64,000 bases of DNA from Peromyscus leucopus (GCF_004664715.2 NC_051071.1:31994161-32058160); one strand, 5' to 3'; counted from the first letter of the stretch, positions 33,896 to 44,080 are shown. Translations and numbers: made by a program. The notes: generated by a model not told the origin, from the sequence alone.

Positions 33896-34255
33896 TGTTT
33901 TAGTTTCATTCTGTTTCTGTGGCAAAAATTAAGGTCAAAAGCAACTGAATAGGGGAGATGGTTCATTTCCCATTGTAGGTCACATTTCATCACTGAGGGA
34001 AATCAGGACAGAACTTAAGTAGGAATTGAAGCAGAAACCATGGAGGAACATTGCTTGTTGGCTCTCTCACAGACCCAGACTTTCTGTATAGCTCAGAACC
34101 ACTAGCATAGGGAATGGAGCCAGACATGATGAGATGAGCTAGGCTCTGCTACTACATCAATTAACATTCAAGACAGTTCTCCACAGACTTGCCCACAGGC
34201 CATGCTGATGTGGGAATTCCCTCAATTGAAACTCCATTCTCAGGCAACTCTAGCT
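33896..34255 (-). mobile_element. Rodent MaLR-type LTR
   Basis: The plus strand opens tgttttagtttcattctgtt / tctgtggcaaaaatt and continues caggacagaacttaagtagg, aagcagaaaccatggaggaa, atagggaatggagccagaca, tacatcaattaacattcaag, cacagacttgcccacaggcc and attccctcaattgaaactcc, the reverse of the LTR type seen at 63105-63485. The right end stops at a URR1 element. Confidence 0.65.
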
Positions 34256-34414
34256 CAGTGGTTCTCATTCCTAATGCGGAGGCCCTTTAATACAGTTCCT
34301 CACATTGTGGTGACCCCCAACCATAAAGTTATTTTCATTGCTACTTCTTAACTGTAATTTTGCTACTGTTATGGATCATAATGTAAATCTCTGATGTGCA
34401 ACCTCTGTGAAAGG
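34256..34414. mobile_element. URR1-type hAT DNA transposon, one end missing
   Basis: It begins with the terminal repeat cagtggttctcattcctaat and continues ggccctttaatacagttcct, gtggtgacccccaaccataa, cattgctacttcttaactgt, aattttgctactgttatgg and caacctctgtgaaagg. The second terminal inverted repeat is absent. A complete relative is at 50111-50336. Confidence 0.85.
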
Positions 34415-34729
34415 AATACAGAACATGCAATGTTTGACCAAGTAGCAGCTTGCATTGTGATGGAGTACTTTTGTAGCTCTTCCATCCCCAGAGGCTCTTC
34501 CAGACTCTCAGGGGATGCCTGGAAAGTGAATAAGGGACACCCTTGAAAATCAAGAAACAGATTGCACCGGACTCCAAACCCATGAACAGCTCATCAATTA
34601 GAGTGGCTGTCCATTTAATGCCCTCTTCCCAGAATCACAAATAAGAACCATTTGTTGAAAGAACGCGGTGCTTACAGAATTTTCAAGCTTAATTCCCAAT
34701 GGAACCACATGATCATTTGCTTTCCCCCA
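34415..34729. other. Single-copy DNA, no gene seen
   Basis: No repeat or exon was recognised. Confidence 0.35.
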
Positions 34730-34810
34730 GGCCCCAGCACAGTGCCTCACTCACAGAGGTGCTTAGTAAAAGCTTCTGTAATAATGTAGGGTGTAAACAA
34801 ATGGGTGAGT
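34730..34810 (+). mobile_element. L2 LINE 3' end fragment
   Basis: gccccagcacagtgcctcac, tcacagaggtgcttagtaaa and agcttctgtaataa resemble the L2 tail (agcacagtgcctggcacata, gtaggtgctcaataaatg). Confidence 0.5.
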
Positions 34811-34859
34811 GAGGTTGGCCTATGTAAATCTTCCTCGGAACAGCTTCCTTAGAGCAATG

Positions 34860-34980
34860 TTACCATTCCCATTTTATTAGTCTCAACAGTGCTCTCAGAG
34901 CTTCCAGTAATTGGTCACAATTGAGATATAAATCCAGATCATTCCAGTCCAATCAAACCTGCAGCCTCTTGCTCTACAAT
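34860..34980 (-). mobile_element. MIR SINE fragment
   Basis: ttaccattcccattttatta, agtaattggtcacaattgag, atataaatccagatcattcc and agtccaatc follow reverse MIR order (tatccccattttacagatga, ggtcacacagc, gattcgaacccagg). Confidence 0.55.
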
Positions 34981-35441
34981 CCTCTCTAGAGACTAGTGTT
35001 CTAGAGAATTCAAGATCTCCCTGCTGGTAAGCAACAAAGGTTTTATATAAAATTGAGCAGAAAACAAAACTGAGTACTCTATAAATACATTATTAGTTTA
35101 GTATTGTTCACAATATTAATGTGTACATTTTCCTTAATAAGAAAAAGGTTATAAATTAGCATGGATTATAACTTATACATGATAGGGGTCTGGGATATTA
35201 TTATTAGTTAGGCATCAGTTCCTGATGACAATGAAAGGCTGATCAATATGGCACATTTTGTGCATTACAGAGCCATTTTAACCCAAATAAATGAAGTTGT
35301 TAACATGAGGTAGCACTTTTGAATATCAGAGAAGGTAGGTTGGAAATAAGATTCTAAAACTGAATGATTATATTCTAGCTTCCCTTCTATACACCTCCTG
35401 TACTATCTCTACATGTTCAAGTGCAGAGGTAAAGCATTTGA
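34981..35441. other. AT-rich single-copy DNA, no gene seen
   Basis: AT-rich stretch with several TATA-like strings but no promoter architecture or repeat family recognised. Confidence 0.35.
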
Positions 35442-35527
35442 AAACAAATTGCCTCTATACTGAACGCACACATAGACTTTTATTAAACAAATTGCCTCTA
35501 TACTGAACGCACACATAGACTTTTATT
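35442..35527 (+). repeat. Perfect 43-bp tandem duplication
   Basis: A 43-bp unit starting aaacaaattgcctctatact and ending catagacttttatt occurs at 35442-35484 and again, identical, at 35485-35527. It is not part of a repeat I recognise. Confidence 0.97.
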
Positions 35528-35599
35528 GCCATCACTTCATGGGAAATACAGTATGACAACTGTGCACCATGGTTGCTCACATTCAGCACTGGATATCAT

Positions 35600-35757
35600 C
35601 TGGAGATGGGTTCAAGATTCTGAAAGGATGGATCATAATACAGAATACCCAGCAGGCAGGTGGGCAGCTGTAGTGATGGAGCAGTGGCTGAGAGCTTACA
35701 CTTGATCCACAAGCAAAAAGCACAGAAAGAGAGAGTTAACTAGGAACAGCATGGACC
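35600..35757 (-). mobile_element. MaLR LTR, left part (split by L1)
   Basis: cagcaggcaggtgggcagct, gatggagcagtggctgagag and cttacacttgatccacaagc are the reverse complement of a rodent ORR1/MT-type MaLR LTR. The LTR continues at 36846 after the L1 insertion with gcttttgaaaactcaaagcc. Confidence 0.75.
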
Positions 35758-36845
35758 CTTTTTTTAAATTAGATTTTTTTTCATATTCTGATTTTAGTCG
35801 TGCCCCCCAACTCTTCCCAGATCCTCCCCATCTCCTCACCAACTCAAATCCATACCTTTTCTTGCTCCCTCTCTTTAGAAGCAAGTAGGTATATAGAAAA
35901 AAGTAATAAAGTAAGGCCAAATAAAAATAAACAAACCTGAATAGGACAACACAAACAAACAGAAAAAGAGCCCAAAGAAAAGCACACACACAAAAAAACC
36001 CATATAGAGATGCAAAGACATGCACATAACAAGCACAGAACTCCCCTAAAAACACAAAACTCGAAACTGCAATATATAAGCAAAACCCTATAAGAAAAAA
36101 AATCACCCAGAAAAAATATTATGAGAAAAAAAAAAACCCTACAAAAAACCCTGAGTTTGTTTTGTGTTGACCATCTACTGCTGGGCATGGGGCCTGCCCT
36201 TCAGTGTGGCTTGTATACCCAGTGAGACTCTATTTGAAAAAACTAAGTTTTCCTTTGCAAGTGGTCATCAATTAGAAGTAGCATCTTGGTTAGGGATGGG
36301 GCATGTGTCCACTTCTCTCATCACTGGGACCTCATATGGTGTGGACCTGTGCAGATCCTGTGCATGCTGCCACAATCTCTGTGAGTTCATGGGTGTGTCA
36401 GTCCTGTTGTGGCTAGAGCCTTTGTTTTCTTGTTGTCTTCCATCCCCACTGGCTCTTACAATCTTTCCACTTCCTCATCTGCAGAGTTTCCTGAACCCTG
36501 AGTAGAAAGGTTTGATGGAAATATCCTATTTAGAATTGAATACTCCCAGTTCTCTCACTCTCTGTACACAGTCAAGTTGCAGGCTTCTATATTTGTTCCC
36601 ATCTACTGCAAGAGATCTACTTCTCTGATGATGGCTGAGCAAGACACTGGTCTATGAGTAGAGCAGAGTGTCAGGAGGAATTGTTTTATTGCTGAGTTCC
36701 TGTAGCAGAACAACAGTATTCTGTTTTCAGTTAGGTCTATGGCCTATGTAGTCTCAGATTCCTGGCCACCCAAGCAGTGTCAAACATGAGTTCCATCTCA
36801 TGGGGTGAACCTTAAATACAATCAGATAGTGGTTGGTTACTCTGG
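35758..36845 (-). mobile_element. Rodent L1 (Lx-like) 3' UTR inserted in a MaLR LTR
   Basis: Starting from a T-run, the plus strand reads aactcttcccagatcctccc, an A-rich block, tgggcatggggcctgccctt, catcttggttagggatgggg, gtgcatgctgccacaatctc, tgatgatggctgagcaagac, cagttaggtctatggcctat, gagttccatctcatggggtg and caatcagatagtggttggtt: an uninterrupted antisense L1 3' UTR, 5'-truncated near 36845. Degraded copies of catggaccctttt and tgtaggctttt at the two edges are consistent with a decayed TSD. Confidence 0.85.
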
Positions 36846-36989
36846 TGTAGGCTTTTGAAAACTCAAAGCCGCTGCCAGTGACACATGCCCTCTAACAAAG
36901 GCCACATTTCCTAGTCTTTCCCAAAACAATTCCACCAGATACTAAGTATTCAAACATATGGCTACCATTTTCATTCCAACCACCACAAT
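36846..36989 (-). mobile_element. MaLR LTR, right part (split by L1)
   Basis: ggcttttgaaaactcaaagc, ctgccagtgacacatgccct, aaaggccacatttcctagtc, ttcccaaaacaattccacca, aagtattcaaacatatggct and ttttcattccaaccaccaca finish the LTR whose other half is at 35600-35757. Confidence 0.8.
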
Positions 36990-37136
36990 CTCTTTCTGTA
37001 AAATTACATTGTTTTATTTTATCTATTGACTAAGGTCTGCCTTTGTCGGTTAAATTATGAGATTAATAACAGGAATCTTGATCTATTTGTTTACTAGTCA
37101 ATTTCTAATGATTAGATCAACGTTTAGCTCTAGTAA

Positions 37137-37138
<2 letters not shown>

Positions 37139-37176
<38 letters not shown>
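37139..37176. repeat. (TG)19 microsatellite
   Basis: An uninterrupted 38-nt TG tract in otherwise single-copy DNA. Confidence 0.97.
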
Positions 37177-37179
<3 letters not shown>

Positions 37180-39191
37180 GTACACTAATAAATGGTTGGT
37201 GGGTAAACAAAAAAACTGATGGGCAAAAAAATTTAACTCTAATACTGTATCATAACTAGACCTTTTGACACTCTCTTGGGCTTTTCCAGTGTCTGTCGTC
37301 TCAAGATGATGAAGCCATGGCTTCAAATGTAGACATCAAAACTTCATTTAAAGCAGAAGAAAGGGTGAAGGATACACAGTAAATTCTGCAGATCTCAACT
37401 TATTTTTATTTGCTGGAAATGTGTCAAATTACTTTATTCTAGTTCCAAGGATAGCTGGGAAATCAATCATTTTATTCTTAAACCTGTGTGTGAGGCCACG
37501 GGAAACGGGTTGGGTTTGGAGCATGGATTGATTAGTCAGGCTATGTGAGGAGCGTCCATTCATTGGGAAGAGACTTGAGCCCAAGAGGAAGGATTGCCAA
37601 ACAATAAAAAGGTATATAACACCTTTGGGGAAAAGTAAAGATTTTACATTTCCTAGAAGACCTTCAGGGTCATTCATTGCCTGTCATTCCAATTCATTCT
37701 GCAGAAGGAGATGATGAGCAGAAGTAGGCACACGGAAGAGAGCCCAGACATAAAGCAGAACACCATGTGATGTCATGGTCTGGCCTGGCTCAAGACAACA
37801 GCTGGAAAAGTAGTTTTTTTTCTCAACAGCCCCCTCCGAAGTTGAATTCACTCCCAATAGGCTTTAATTAGCAATAGCAAGCAAACCTTCTTCCCAGTCC
37901 TAGATAAAACTGTTTTCCCTGCCTCCTCAGCTCAGCCCTCTTGAGACAAGATAAGAAGCAGCTGGCAGTGGGTGGGAGACAAAATACCATTTGGCCAGAC
38001 AGCTGGGGCTGAGTGCATTCTCACTGGGGGTGCAGGAGACTCCAAGAAGTTATACAATGTTATTTGAATTTGAGTTCCATGACTGTGAAAATATATCTAA
38101 ATGAATATACAACCTCCTGGCCACTTGTATGTATGGGAGCCTAAGGACAGGATTGCACAAACATTCCCATTAACACCATTAACAAGCATGTCAATAAAAT
38201 AGCGGTTTGTTAGCAAGGCTCATTAAAAGCATGACTTTTGAAAGAAAGGATTTTGCAATGTGCCCTTCTGAGAGAATGGATGATTTTGTTGTACAGAGAA
38301 CTTGAGTTGGACAAGACTCAACTCAAACTTCTTGCATTGGGGTCTGATGATTCACTCTCCCTGACTGAGGGCTGTGATATGGGTACCTGGTCCTGACCAC
38401 TGAGAGATGGGGGCAAAGGGAGCTTGGAGGGAGAGAACAAAGTCTACATCAAGGGTTGGATGAATCTATTTGAAGACAAATTACCTGGAAACTTGTGCAA
38501 TGACAAGACTCAGCTCATTCCAGAGCCAGACTGTAAAGACAAGGCAAGCCTGCTGGCTTAGCAGCTCCCTGGGCCTCAGCAATCAGGGTGAGCCTAGGCA
38601 ATGGTACCCGGGGTCATTTGGGCATCTTTACCTCTGAGAAACTGGGTCTATGTAATTTTCCATGTGACCCTAACTTTTCTCAACAAGCCCTTAATTATGG
38701 TGATACTTCCTGGCCTGGCACACTGGTTTATGGAAGTAAGGAAAGTCATCCATAAGTGGACGCTGGGTTTCATTGCTCTTCTATCTATGATTCACTCTTC
38801 CTCCAAGGTATACTGGCAGACAGGGTCTGTGTCACCTCATTAAACTTTGTAGCATGTAGAATTCCTGCCAGTTCTCTTTTAAACCTAAAGAATAGTCTAT
38901 GCCTTCTCTGCATCCATCCATCTCCACAGGGGGAGGATGATCTATACCTTACCCTGCAATGTAAAAGCTGTAAGGGATAAGGAGTAAGGCTTTGAAATAA
39001 GGACTGATGGTAAGACTCATTTCCAAATGCCCCTTTATTTACAAAATAAGAACAATACCCTTTCTGCAATTCCTCTGAAGACCCTAGATCATGTGCACAG
39101 TTCTCTAAGCACAGTGTTCTTAGGTGCACCAGGTACTTCAACAATGGTATCTATACATATTCTTATTGCCACTTTACTTGGCTATCCTTTA

Positions 39192-39196
<5 letters not shown>
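37177..39196. other. Single-copy DNA, no gene seen
   Basis: No repeat family was recognised over 2 kb. The minus-strand frame at 38785-39144 (119 codons) has no recognisable domain and overlaps plus-strand frames at 38601-38980. Confidence 0.4.

Positions 39197-39269
<73 letters not shown>
39197..39269 (+). repeat. (CT)27(CA)9 compound microsatellite
   Basis: About 54 nt of CT (39197-39250) switch directly to about 19 nt of CA. CT/GA tracts of this length can form triplex DNA. Confidence 0.97.
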
Positions 39270-39270
<1 letters not shown>

Positions 39271-39895
39271 AGTTCACATTTGGTGTATAAATTGAAGCAC
39301 TATATGTATATTAACTTTTTTTTCTTGAGTTGCTGCTAAATTTTATGATACAAAATATGGGCTGTACATGGAAATAAAGCTCTAAGCTATACTGAAGACT
39401 ACTTGTACTATGTAATGTACCCATTTGCTTCATCACAGATGAAAGAATACTCAATTGCGAGTCAGGATTTATGACTTTGCTTCTGCCAACATTGTGTGGC
39501 CTGTACATGCGTAGTAGGAAATGCAGTGTGTACCAACCAAGGATTTGCATGAAGCGTCTCCTTTTCAATAGCAAATGGGAGGGAAACCATGCCCCATCCT
39601 CCACCCTGAGGGAGTCAGGAAGGCTTCACTAACGGATGGTATCAAGAGAAAAAACTCAGCAGCAGCTTCAAGTCTCAACTCCCATTAGAGGGCATTGGTC
39701 ACTTTGATCCTCAATTTGGTAAGCTTACAGTGGAGCCCTTTGCTACTTCCTCACACGAAGTCATTCTTAGGCCAGGGAAGGGTTAGAGGAACCTGAGAAG
39801 CTGAAGAAGGACATCAGCTTATGGTGTCATAAATCAGGTGTCATACCAGGGGTGGTAAATGTTATGAATGGCCCCCTGAATTTCTGACAACAGAC
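39270..39895. other. Single-copy DNA, no gene seen
   Basis: No repeat or exon was recognised. Confidence 0.35.
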
Positions 39896-39990
39896 ATTTC
39901 CATTCCCATTTTACTATACAAAGAACCTGAAGCTCAGGAACATTAAGTAAATTGTCCATGGAAGTAGAGAGAGTGGACCACAAGGCCTTT
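39896..39990 (-). mobile_element. MIR SINE fragment
   Basis: ttccattcccattttactat, acaaagaacctgaagctcag, gaacattaagtaaattgtcc and atggaagtagagagag match reverse MIR (ccccattttacagatgagga, aactgaggctcagagagg, ttaagtaacttgccc). Confidence 0.75.
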
Positions 39991-40181
39991 AGAGCCCTAA
40001 GCCTTGGCCAAATGGCCATCCTGTACTGCCTACTCAGAGTGAACATGGACTTCCAACTTTCTTCACACAGCACAGTGGGGGACTGTAACCCCCTCTTCTT
40101 GGTCCTGGTTTTTACATCTATAAAACCAAGAGCTTGGATTTGAAGACCAAGAATGAATGTTTCCACAAAATCAAAGGTCAA

Positions 40182-40262
40182 GGGATGGGGATATAACTCA
40201 GTGACAGGGTTGTGCTTCTAATGTGCAAGGGTCTAGATGCAACCCTCAGAACACACACAAAA
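40182..40262 (+). mobile_element. ID SINE
   Basis: gggatggggatataactcag, tgacagggttgtgcttctaa, tgtgcaagggtctagatgca and accctcagaacac followed by a CA/A-rich tail match ID (ggggatttagctcagtggta, gagcgcttgcct, ctgggttcggtcctcagc), the tRNA-Ala/BC1-derived rodent SINE. It is diverged. Confidence 0.75.
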
Positions 40263-40452
40263 ATAGTAATGGAGTTCTCTGACCTTTTTCTTCATTTCAC
40301 ACCAGTTCTTGCTCAGTGTTGTGAATTCCTGCATTAAACCCCAGGAAAAAAAGGTAACATTGTATTGTTTTCTAAAATGTAACATTATGCATGGATGTGA
40401 ATAAACTTTAGCATCCTCATAGTCTACTCCTAAATGACTGGAGGATGAGAAA
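40263..40452. other. Short single-copy spacer
   Basis: Nothing recognised between the ID and the MaLR LTR. Confidence 0.3.
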
Positions 40453-40791
40453 TGTTTTAGTTACTTTTCTGTCGCTGTGACAGAATACCTTGAAGACAGG
40501 ACACATAAAGCAGAGAGGGCTTCTTTTTCTTTTGGTTCCAGAGGGATGTAGTTCATCGTGACACGGAAAGTACCACAGCAGAAGATGAGACCACTTGGCC
40601 ATCAGGAAGCAGGAGAGAAATGGAGGTGGGTCAGGCTATAAAACTCAAAGCTGCACTCCCCCACCCCACCCCCTCCCAGTAACAAGTCTCTATCTTCTGA
40701 AGGTACCATAACTTCCCAAGTGCCACTAGCAGGGGATCAAGTAGTCCAGCACATGAGCCTGTGGGGGACACTTCACATTCACACCACAACA
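40453..40791 (-). mobile_element. MaLR LTR (ORR1/MT-like)
   Basis: The plus strand begins tgttttagttacttttctgt / cgctgtgacagaatacc, continues ggttccagagggatgtagtt and gtacc..acttcccaagtgcc and ends agcctgtgggggacacttca / cattcacaccacaaca. Read on the minus strand it starts TGTTGTGGTG and ends near CTAAAACA, the expected MaLR ends. Confidence 0.75.
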
Positions 40792-40799
40792 AGGCGAAG

Positions 40800-40865
40800 C
40801 ATAAACCCTGAAGCCAGAAAGCCTGCATTTAAGTGCCAGCTACTCCATTGATTTGACATCTTTGA
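40800..40865 (+). mobile_element. MIR SINE fragment, cut by an LTR
   Basis: aaaccctgaagccagaaagc, ctgcatttaagtgccagcta and ctccattgatttgacatctt follow the MIR 5' core (ctggagccagactgcctggg, ttcaaatcccagctctgcc, cttactagctgtgtgacctt). The LTR at 40871 begins just after it. Confidence 0.5.
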
Positions 40866-40988
40866 GTCCCTGGTCCGGACCTGAGAATTTTAGAAAGTGT
40901 GCCTGTTAGTTAATTGGCCGCGTTGTGCTCTTACCCTGCAAAGAAATGTCACAAAACATGACAGAATCTACTAATAAGAGTTTTATTA

Positions 40989-41116
40989 GCACTCAGGAGG
41001 CAGAGCCAGGCGGATCTCTGTGAGTTCGAGGCCAGCCTGGGCTACCAAGTGAGTTCCAGGAAAGCGCAAAGCTACACAGAGAAACCCTGTCTCGAAAAAC
41101 CAAAAAAAAAAAAAAA
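40989..41116 (+). mobile_element. Young 5'-truncated B1 nested in the LTR
   Basis: It begins at gcactcaggaggcagagcca (the first ~30 bp of B1 are missing), is close to the B1 type shared by other copies here (gggctaccaagtgagttcca, gcgcaaagctacacagagaa), and ends in a run of A. The flanks aagagttttatta (40976-40988 and 41117-41129) are identical over 13 bp, so the insertion is recent. The duplication includes the LTR's AATAAA signal (minus strand), which is now present on both sides. Confidence 0.97.
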
Positions 41117-41314
41117 AAGAGTTTTATTAAAGATAAAGGGACAGAGAGTGCGCAGGCCTGTGGGAGAGACACGTGTGTAGAGAAGAAGAAGAAACCGGGA
41201 ACATGGCGTTGTATTTTAAAGGCTGGGCGTGCCCAGGTCATGTCACTACTCCATGCATGTGCGTAGATCACATGGCCACGTTGCGCGATTATGTCACCAT
41301 GAAACGTCAGGGAT

Positions 41315-41476
41315 CCTGGTCACACGAGACGCCTTGACCTGGAAATGGCTATCTTGACCTGGAACTGGCTAGGCAGAAGTGTCCAGGTCTGCTGGGCATC
41401 CTGGTTACGAGACGCCCTGATCCGGAAATGGCTATCCTGAACTGGAACTGGCTAGGTGGAAGTGTCCGCCGGGCAT
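41315..41476 (-). repeat. Two ~80-bp tandem repeats in the LTR U3
   Basis: Unit 1 (41315-41399) and unit 2 (41400-41476) both run from cctggt..acgagacgcc through ggaaatggctatc and ggaactggctagg to gggcat. Each unit also repeats tggaa(a/c)tggcta internally. Tandem U3 repeats of this kind often act as enhancers in retroviral LTRs; here that role is inferred. Confidence 0.9.
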
Positions 41477-41519
41477 ATGCAAACACGCCCGACCATGGGG
41501 GCGTGTTGTGAACCCTTCA

Positions 41520-42424
41520 GTACCGACTTCATGATAGCTACAATGCAAATTATTTTGGAAATATGTCCAACACTATACAGATTATATAAGGCAGTATTAA
41601 TGATCCAGTGAAGAGTAGATGAAAGGTTCCAGGGAACGCTATCTTGCATATAACTTGGTTACTCAGAAAGCCTTTTTGGAAGCCTAGGTATTCTGATCCA
41701 ACAAGCCTGAAACTAATGGGGTTGAAGAGGTTGCTTCCTCAGACAGAGCCGTGAGATTTTCCCTGGGGCTTGAGCTGTCATCAGGACAGGGATAGACGGC
41801 CCAAGCCACCCAGCTTCTCAGCGTATCCCTAAAACACTAACACTCTCTGTGCAATTGAGTGACACATGTGTTTTCAATGTCATGCAACTTTGTGCTGTGA
41901 TGAACAGTTCCTACGTGGCAAAGGGATTAATTTAATTTGGAATATTTGGCTATTGGTCAGTCTGTCGTCCCTCTGCTGCCTTTAGCATATTGGAGGTTGG
42001 TCTTCCAATGGATGCCTTGGAATCTTTTAGAAAACGTATTCCTTTAGGACCCTTAACCTTCCCTGAGAGAGCTGTCAACATTCTGTCCTGTTTCCATTGC
42101 TCCATGGAGTCTCACTGCTCTTACTACTTATTATCTGTGAAGTCACCACAAATTGCTGAACCAGCAAATACCGAGTCTCGGTTCCCAGGCAAGAGAAAGG
42201 GTGTGTTCCTGCAGTTCCTGTGTTTCTGTCAAGCAGCCAAACATAATCTTTTTTATGTATGTTTATGTTTTAAGTCATCTAGTGTATGTTGTGATTCATT
42301 AACACTGAACTATGACCTACAGCACTTTATTACATGCATGAAGGAAACTTCACCACCACACATACTTCGTCTGTGAGGGGAATTATAGGCTTTTGTTTTC
42401 TTACAACTCAGCTTGATGACAATT
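41520..42424. other. Single-copy DNA, no gene seen
   Basis: The plus-strand frame at 41990-42376 (128 codons) is the longest here that is not built on repeats. It has no domain I recognise and no evident splice or promoter context, so I do not call it a gene. Confidence 0.4.
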
Positions 42425-42655
42425 GTAAAGATTTTTTTTATTCTTTATTTTATGTGTATGAGTGTTTGCCTGCGTGTCTATAGGTAGGTGCACCACATGT
42501 GTGCAGATGCCCGTGGAGACCAGAGGGTGTTGGATCCCATGGAATTGGAGTTATAGACAGTTGCGAATCTCCCAGTGTGGGTACTAGGAACTGAATCTGG
42601 GCCCTCTGGAAAAGAAGTACTAGCTCTTAAATGCCCAACCATCTCTCCAGTTCCT
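42425..42655 (-). mobile_element. B3-family SINE
   Basis: The plus strand reads attttatgtgtatgagtgtt, tgcctgcgtgtctataggta, ccacatgtgtgcagatgccc, ggagaccagagggtgttgga, gaactgaatctgggccctct and caaccatctctccag, the reverse of B3. Confidence 0.88.
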
Positions 42656-43305
42656 GTGGACCTTTTTAAACCTTAAATTCACTCCAAGTATGCAAAACAA
42701 AACCCACCAATAAAGAAAGCATGGCTCTGAGGTGGAGCAAGGGTATTTGTTTATAGTGTGAGAGCTGAAACAAGAAGACAAGAAGGCAGAGTTCTAGGAA
42801 CAAGTGACTCAAATATTTTGCTGTTCATTGCATAGTTATGAATGGCTGTGAAAGGGCCATGAACACTGATGATAAAGTGTATGTCTGATGTAGATTGATG
42901 ATAGTGTGTATCTCATGTAGCTCTTGATACTATTGGTGTGAATGTTTATATTCCACCTTAAGCCAAACTTCTGGAGAAGAGATATTATCTCATTGCTTTT
43001 TAGGTTTTTTTTTCTTAGAACATTTTTATATCCATTGCAGACTGAGTCTACCCGTACAGCATCCAGAAACCATTTTCCTAGATCTAGGAATAACAGTCAT
43101 TTCCCAGCCACCTATAACTTATGTCTGGCTGATGCTTCCTTATCCCCCTGGGAGACTTTCCAAAACTATACTCAAAATCTCAGCCTGCCTTCACTCTGTT
43201 CTCTGCAGATACTTAGAGCATTTTCGTAGATGAAAGTCATCTTATATAGAATCTTTGTCACTTTCATCTATCTCCTAACTTTCTCTTTTCTTAATGAAAT
43301 TCATT
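42656..43305. other. Single-copy DNA, no gene seen
   Basis: No repeat or exon was recognised. A tgatgatagtgt-type phrase is repeated loosely around 42870-42910. Confidence 0.35.
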
Positions 43306-43307
43306 TC

Positions 43308-43405
43308 CAGCCAGACATGATGGCATACTACTTTATAATCCCAGAACTAGGAAGATAGAGGGAAGACGACCATAATCTCCAGGACATTGAACTAATAAAA
43401 AAAAT
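43308..43405 (+). mobile_element. Degraded B1/PB1-type SINE
   Basis: ccagccagacatgatggcat, actttataatcccagaacta and ggaagatagagggaagacga resemble the left part of a B1 or proto-B1 with an A-rich tail (aaaaaaaatc). Confidence 0.55.
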
Positions 43406-43407
43406 CA

Positions 43408-43560
43408 TGAGACTGGAGAAATGGTTTAGTGGTTAAGAGTGTGACTCTTCCGGAGGACCCCAGTTAGGTTATCAGCACCCACATCAAGCTGCATGCAACT
43501 GTTAACTCCAGCTCCAAGTGATTCAATGCCTTCTTCTGGTGAAACGTATGGTTAAAAAAA
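43408..43560 (+). mobile_element. B2/B3-family SINE
   Basis: gagactggagaaatggttta, gtggttaagagtgtgactct, tccggaggaccccagttagg, catgcaactgttaactccag and ccttcttctggtg follow B3 order. It is 3'-truncated and sits directly behind the B1-like element. Confidence 0.8.
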
Positions 43561-43869
43561 TTCTTCAAAAAATCCTTCTCTCCCTTTTGACATTTTTCCA
43601 GTTTCTCTAGCTCTTTGCCCCTCCCATTCTTTCATGTCACAGCCTCTTGAAAGGTGATTTGCACTTTCATCACTTACCTTGTGACTTCTCCCTTAAACCT
43701 TCAGTCAAGCTGTTTTCATGGTCACCAAACTGTGACTATGTGAACTCATACCATCCAGTCCTGTTGGTTTGTTCTCCTCCTGCTGAAATGCCCCATTGGA
43801 CTTCCATGAACAAGTTATCTTTTCTGGTCTCTAATTGCTCTCTTTTACTCCATTTGGTAGAAGAAGCAC
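43561..43869. other. Single-copy or unassigned DNA, no gene seen
   Basis: tcttgaaaggtgatttgcac and similar phrases hint at an old mammalian repeat that I cannot name. No exon is supported. Confidence 0.35.
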
Positions 43870-44080
43870 ACATCTATACACCCAGCACTGGGGCTACAGA
43901 GGTAGGACGCTCTGGCAAGCTAGTCTACCTGAAATTGTGAGTTACAGTTTTAGTGAGAGACCCTGCCTCAAAACATAAGCTGGAGAGGCAGCTGAGGAAG
44001 ACAGCATGATGTCAACCTCCATATGACCCCACATGGAGCATGCCCACACATAACTACACACACTAAATAAATCAAGCCTG
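43870..44080 (+). mobile_element. RSINE1-type SINE, 3' part
   Basis: acacccagcactggggctac, agttttagtgagagaccctg, cctcaaaacataagctggag, gcagctgaggaagacagcat and gatgtcaacctccatatgac match the 3' two thirds of RSINE1 with an acacacactaaataaat tail. Confidence 0.82.

Larger units (their letters stand above)
40871..41519 (-). mobile_element. Solo ERV LTR with nested B1 and tandem U3 repeats
   Basis: Ends are TGGTCC at 40871 and CTTCA at 41519, giving TG...CA on either strand; flanking gtccc (40866-40870) and gtacc (41520-41524) may be a 5-bp TSD with one difference. On the minus strand a TATA-like tttaaaata (41212-41220) is followed about 85 bp later by AATAAA (41123-41128), so transcription would run leftwards. 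About 24 CpGs lie in 41150-41520. Without the B1 and its TSD the LTR is about 508 bp. No internal ERV genes flank it. I cannot name the family. Confidence 0.7.

Noticed and set aside
35696..36188. Two overlapping minus-strand frames of 136 and 114 codons, Phe/Leu-rich
   Set aside because: They lie in the sense strand of the A/T-rich L1 3' UTR, which is non-coding; the hydrophobic look comes from T-rich codons.
40182..40262. tRNA-like sequence with A/B box resemblance
   Set aside because: It is a diverged ID SINE with an A-rich tail, not a functional tRNA gene.
41150..41520. CpG cluster as a gene promoter CpG island
   Set aside because: The CpGs belong to an ERV LTR with tandem U3 repeats, and no exon follows on either side.
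40866..41524. Full-length provirus with gag/pol/env at this LTR
   Set aside because: No second LTR or retroviral coding sequence is seen on either flank; it is a solo LTR.
41990..42376. 128-codon plus-strand frame outside repeats
   Set aside because: No domain, signal peptide, splice context or promoter could be seen, and frames of this size occur by chance in 64 kb.
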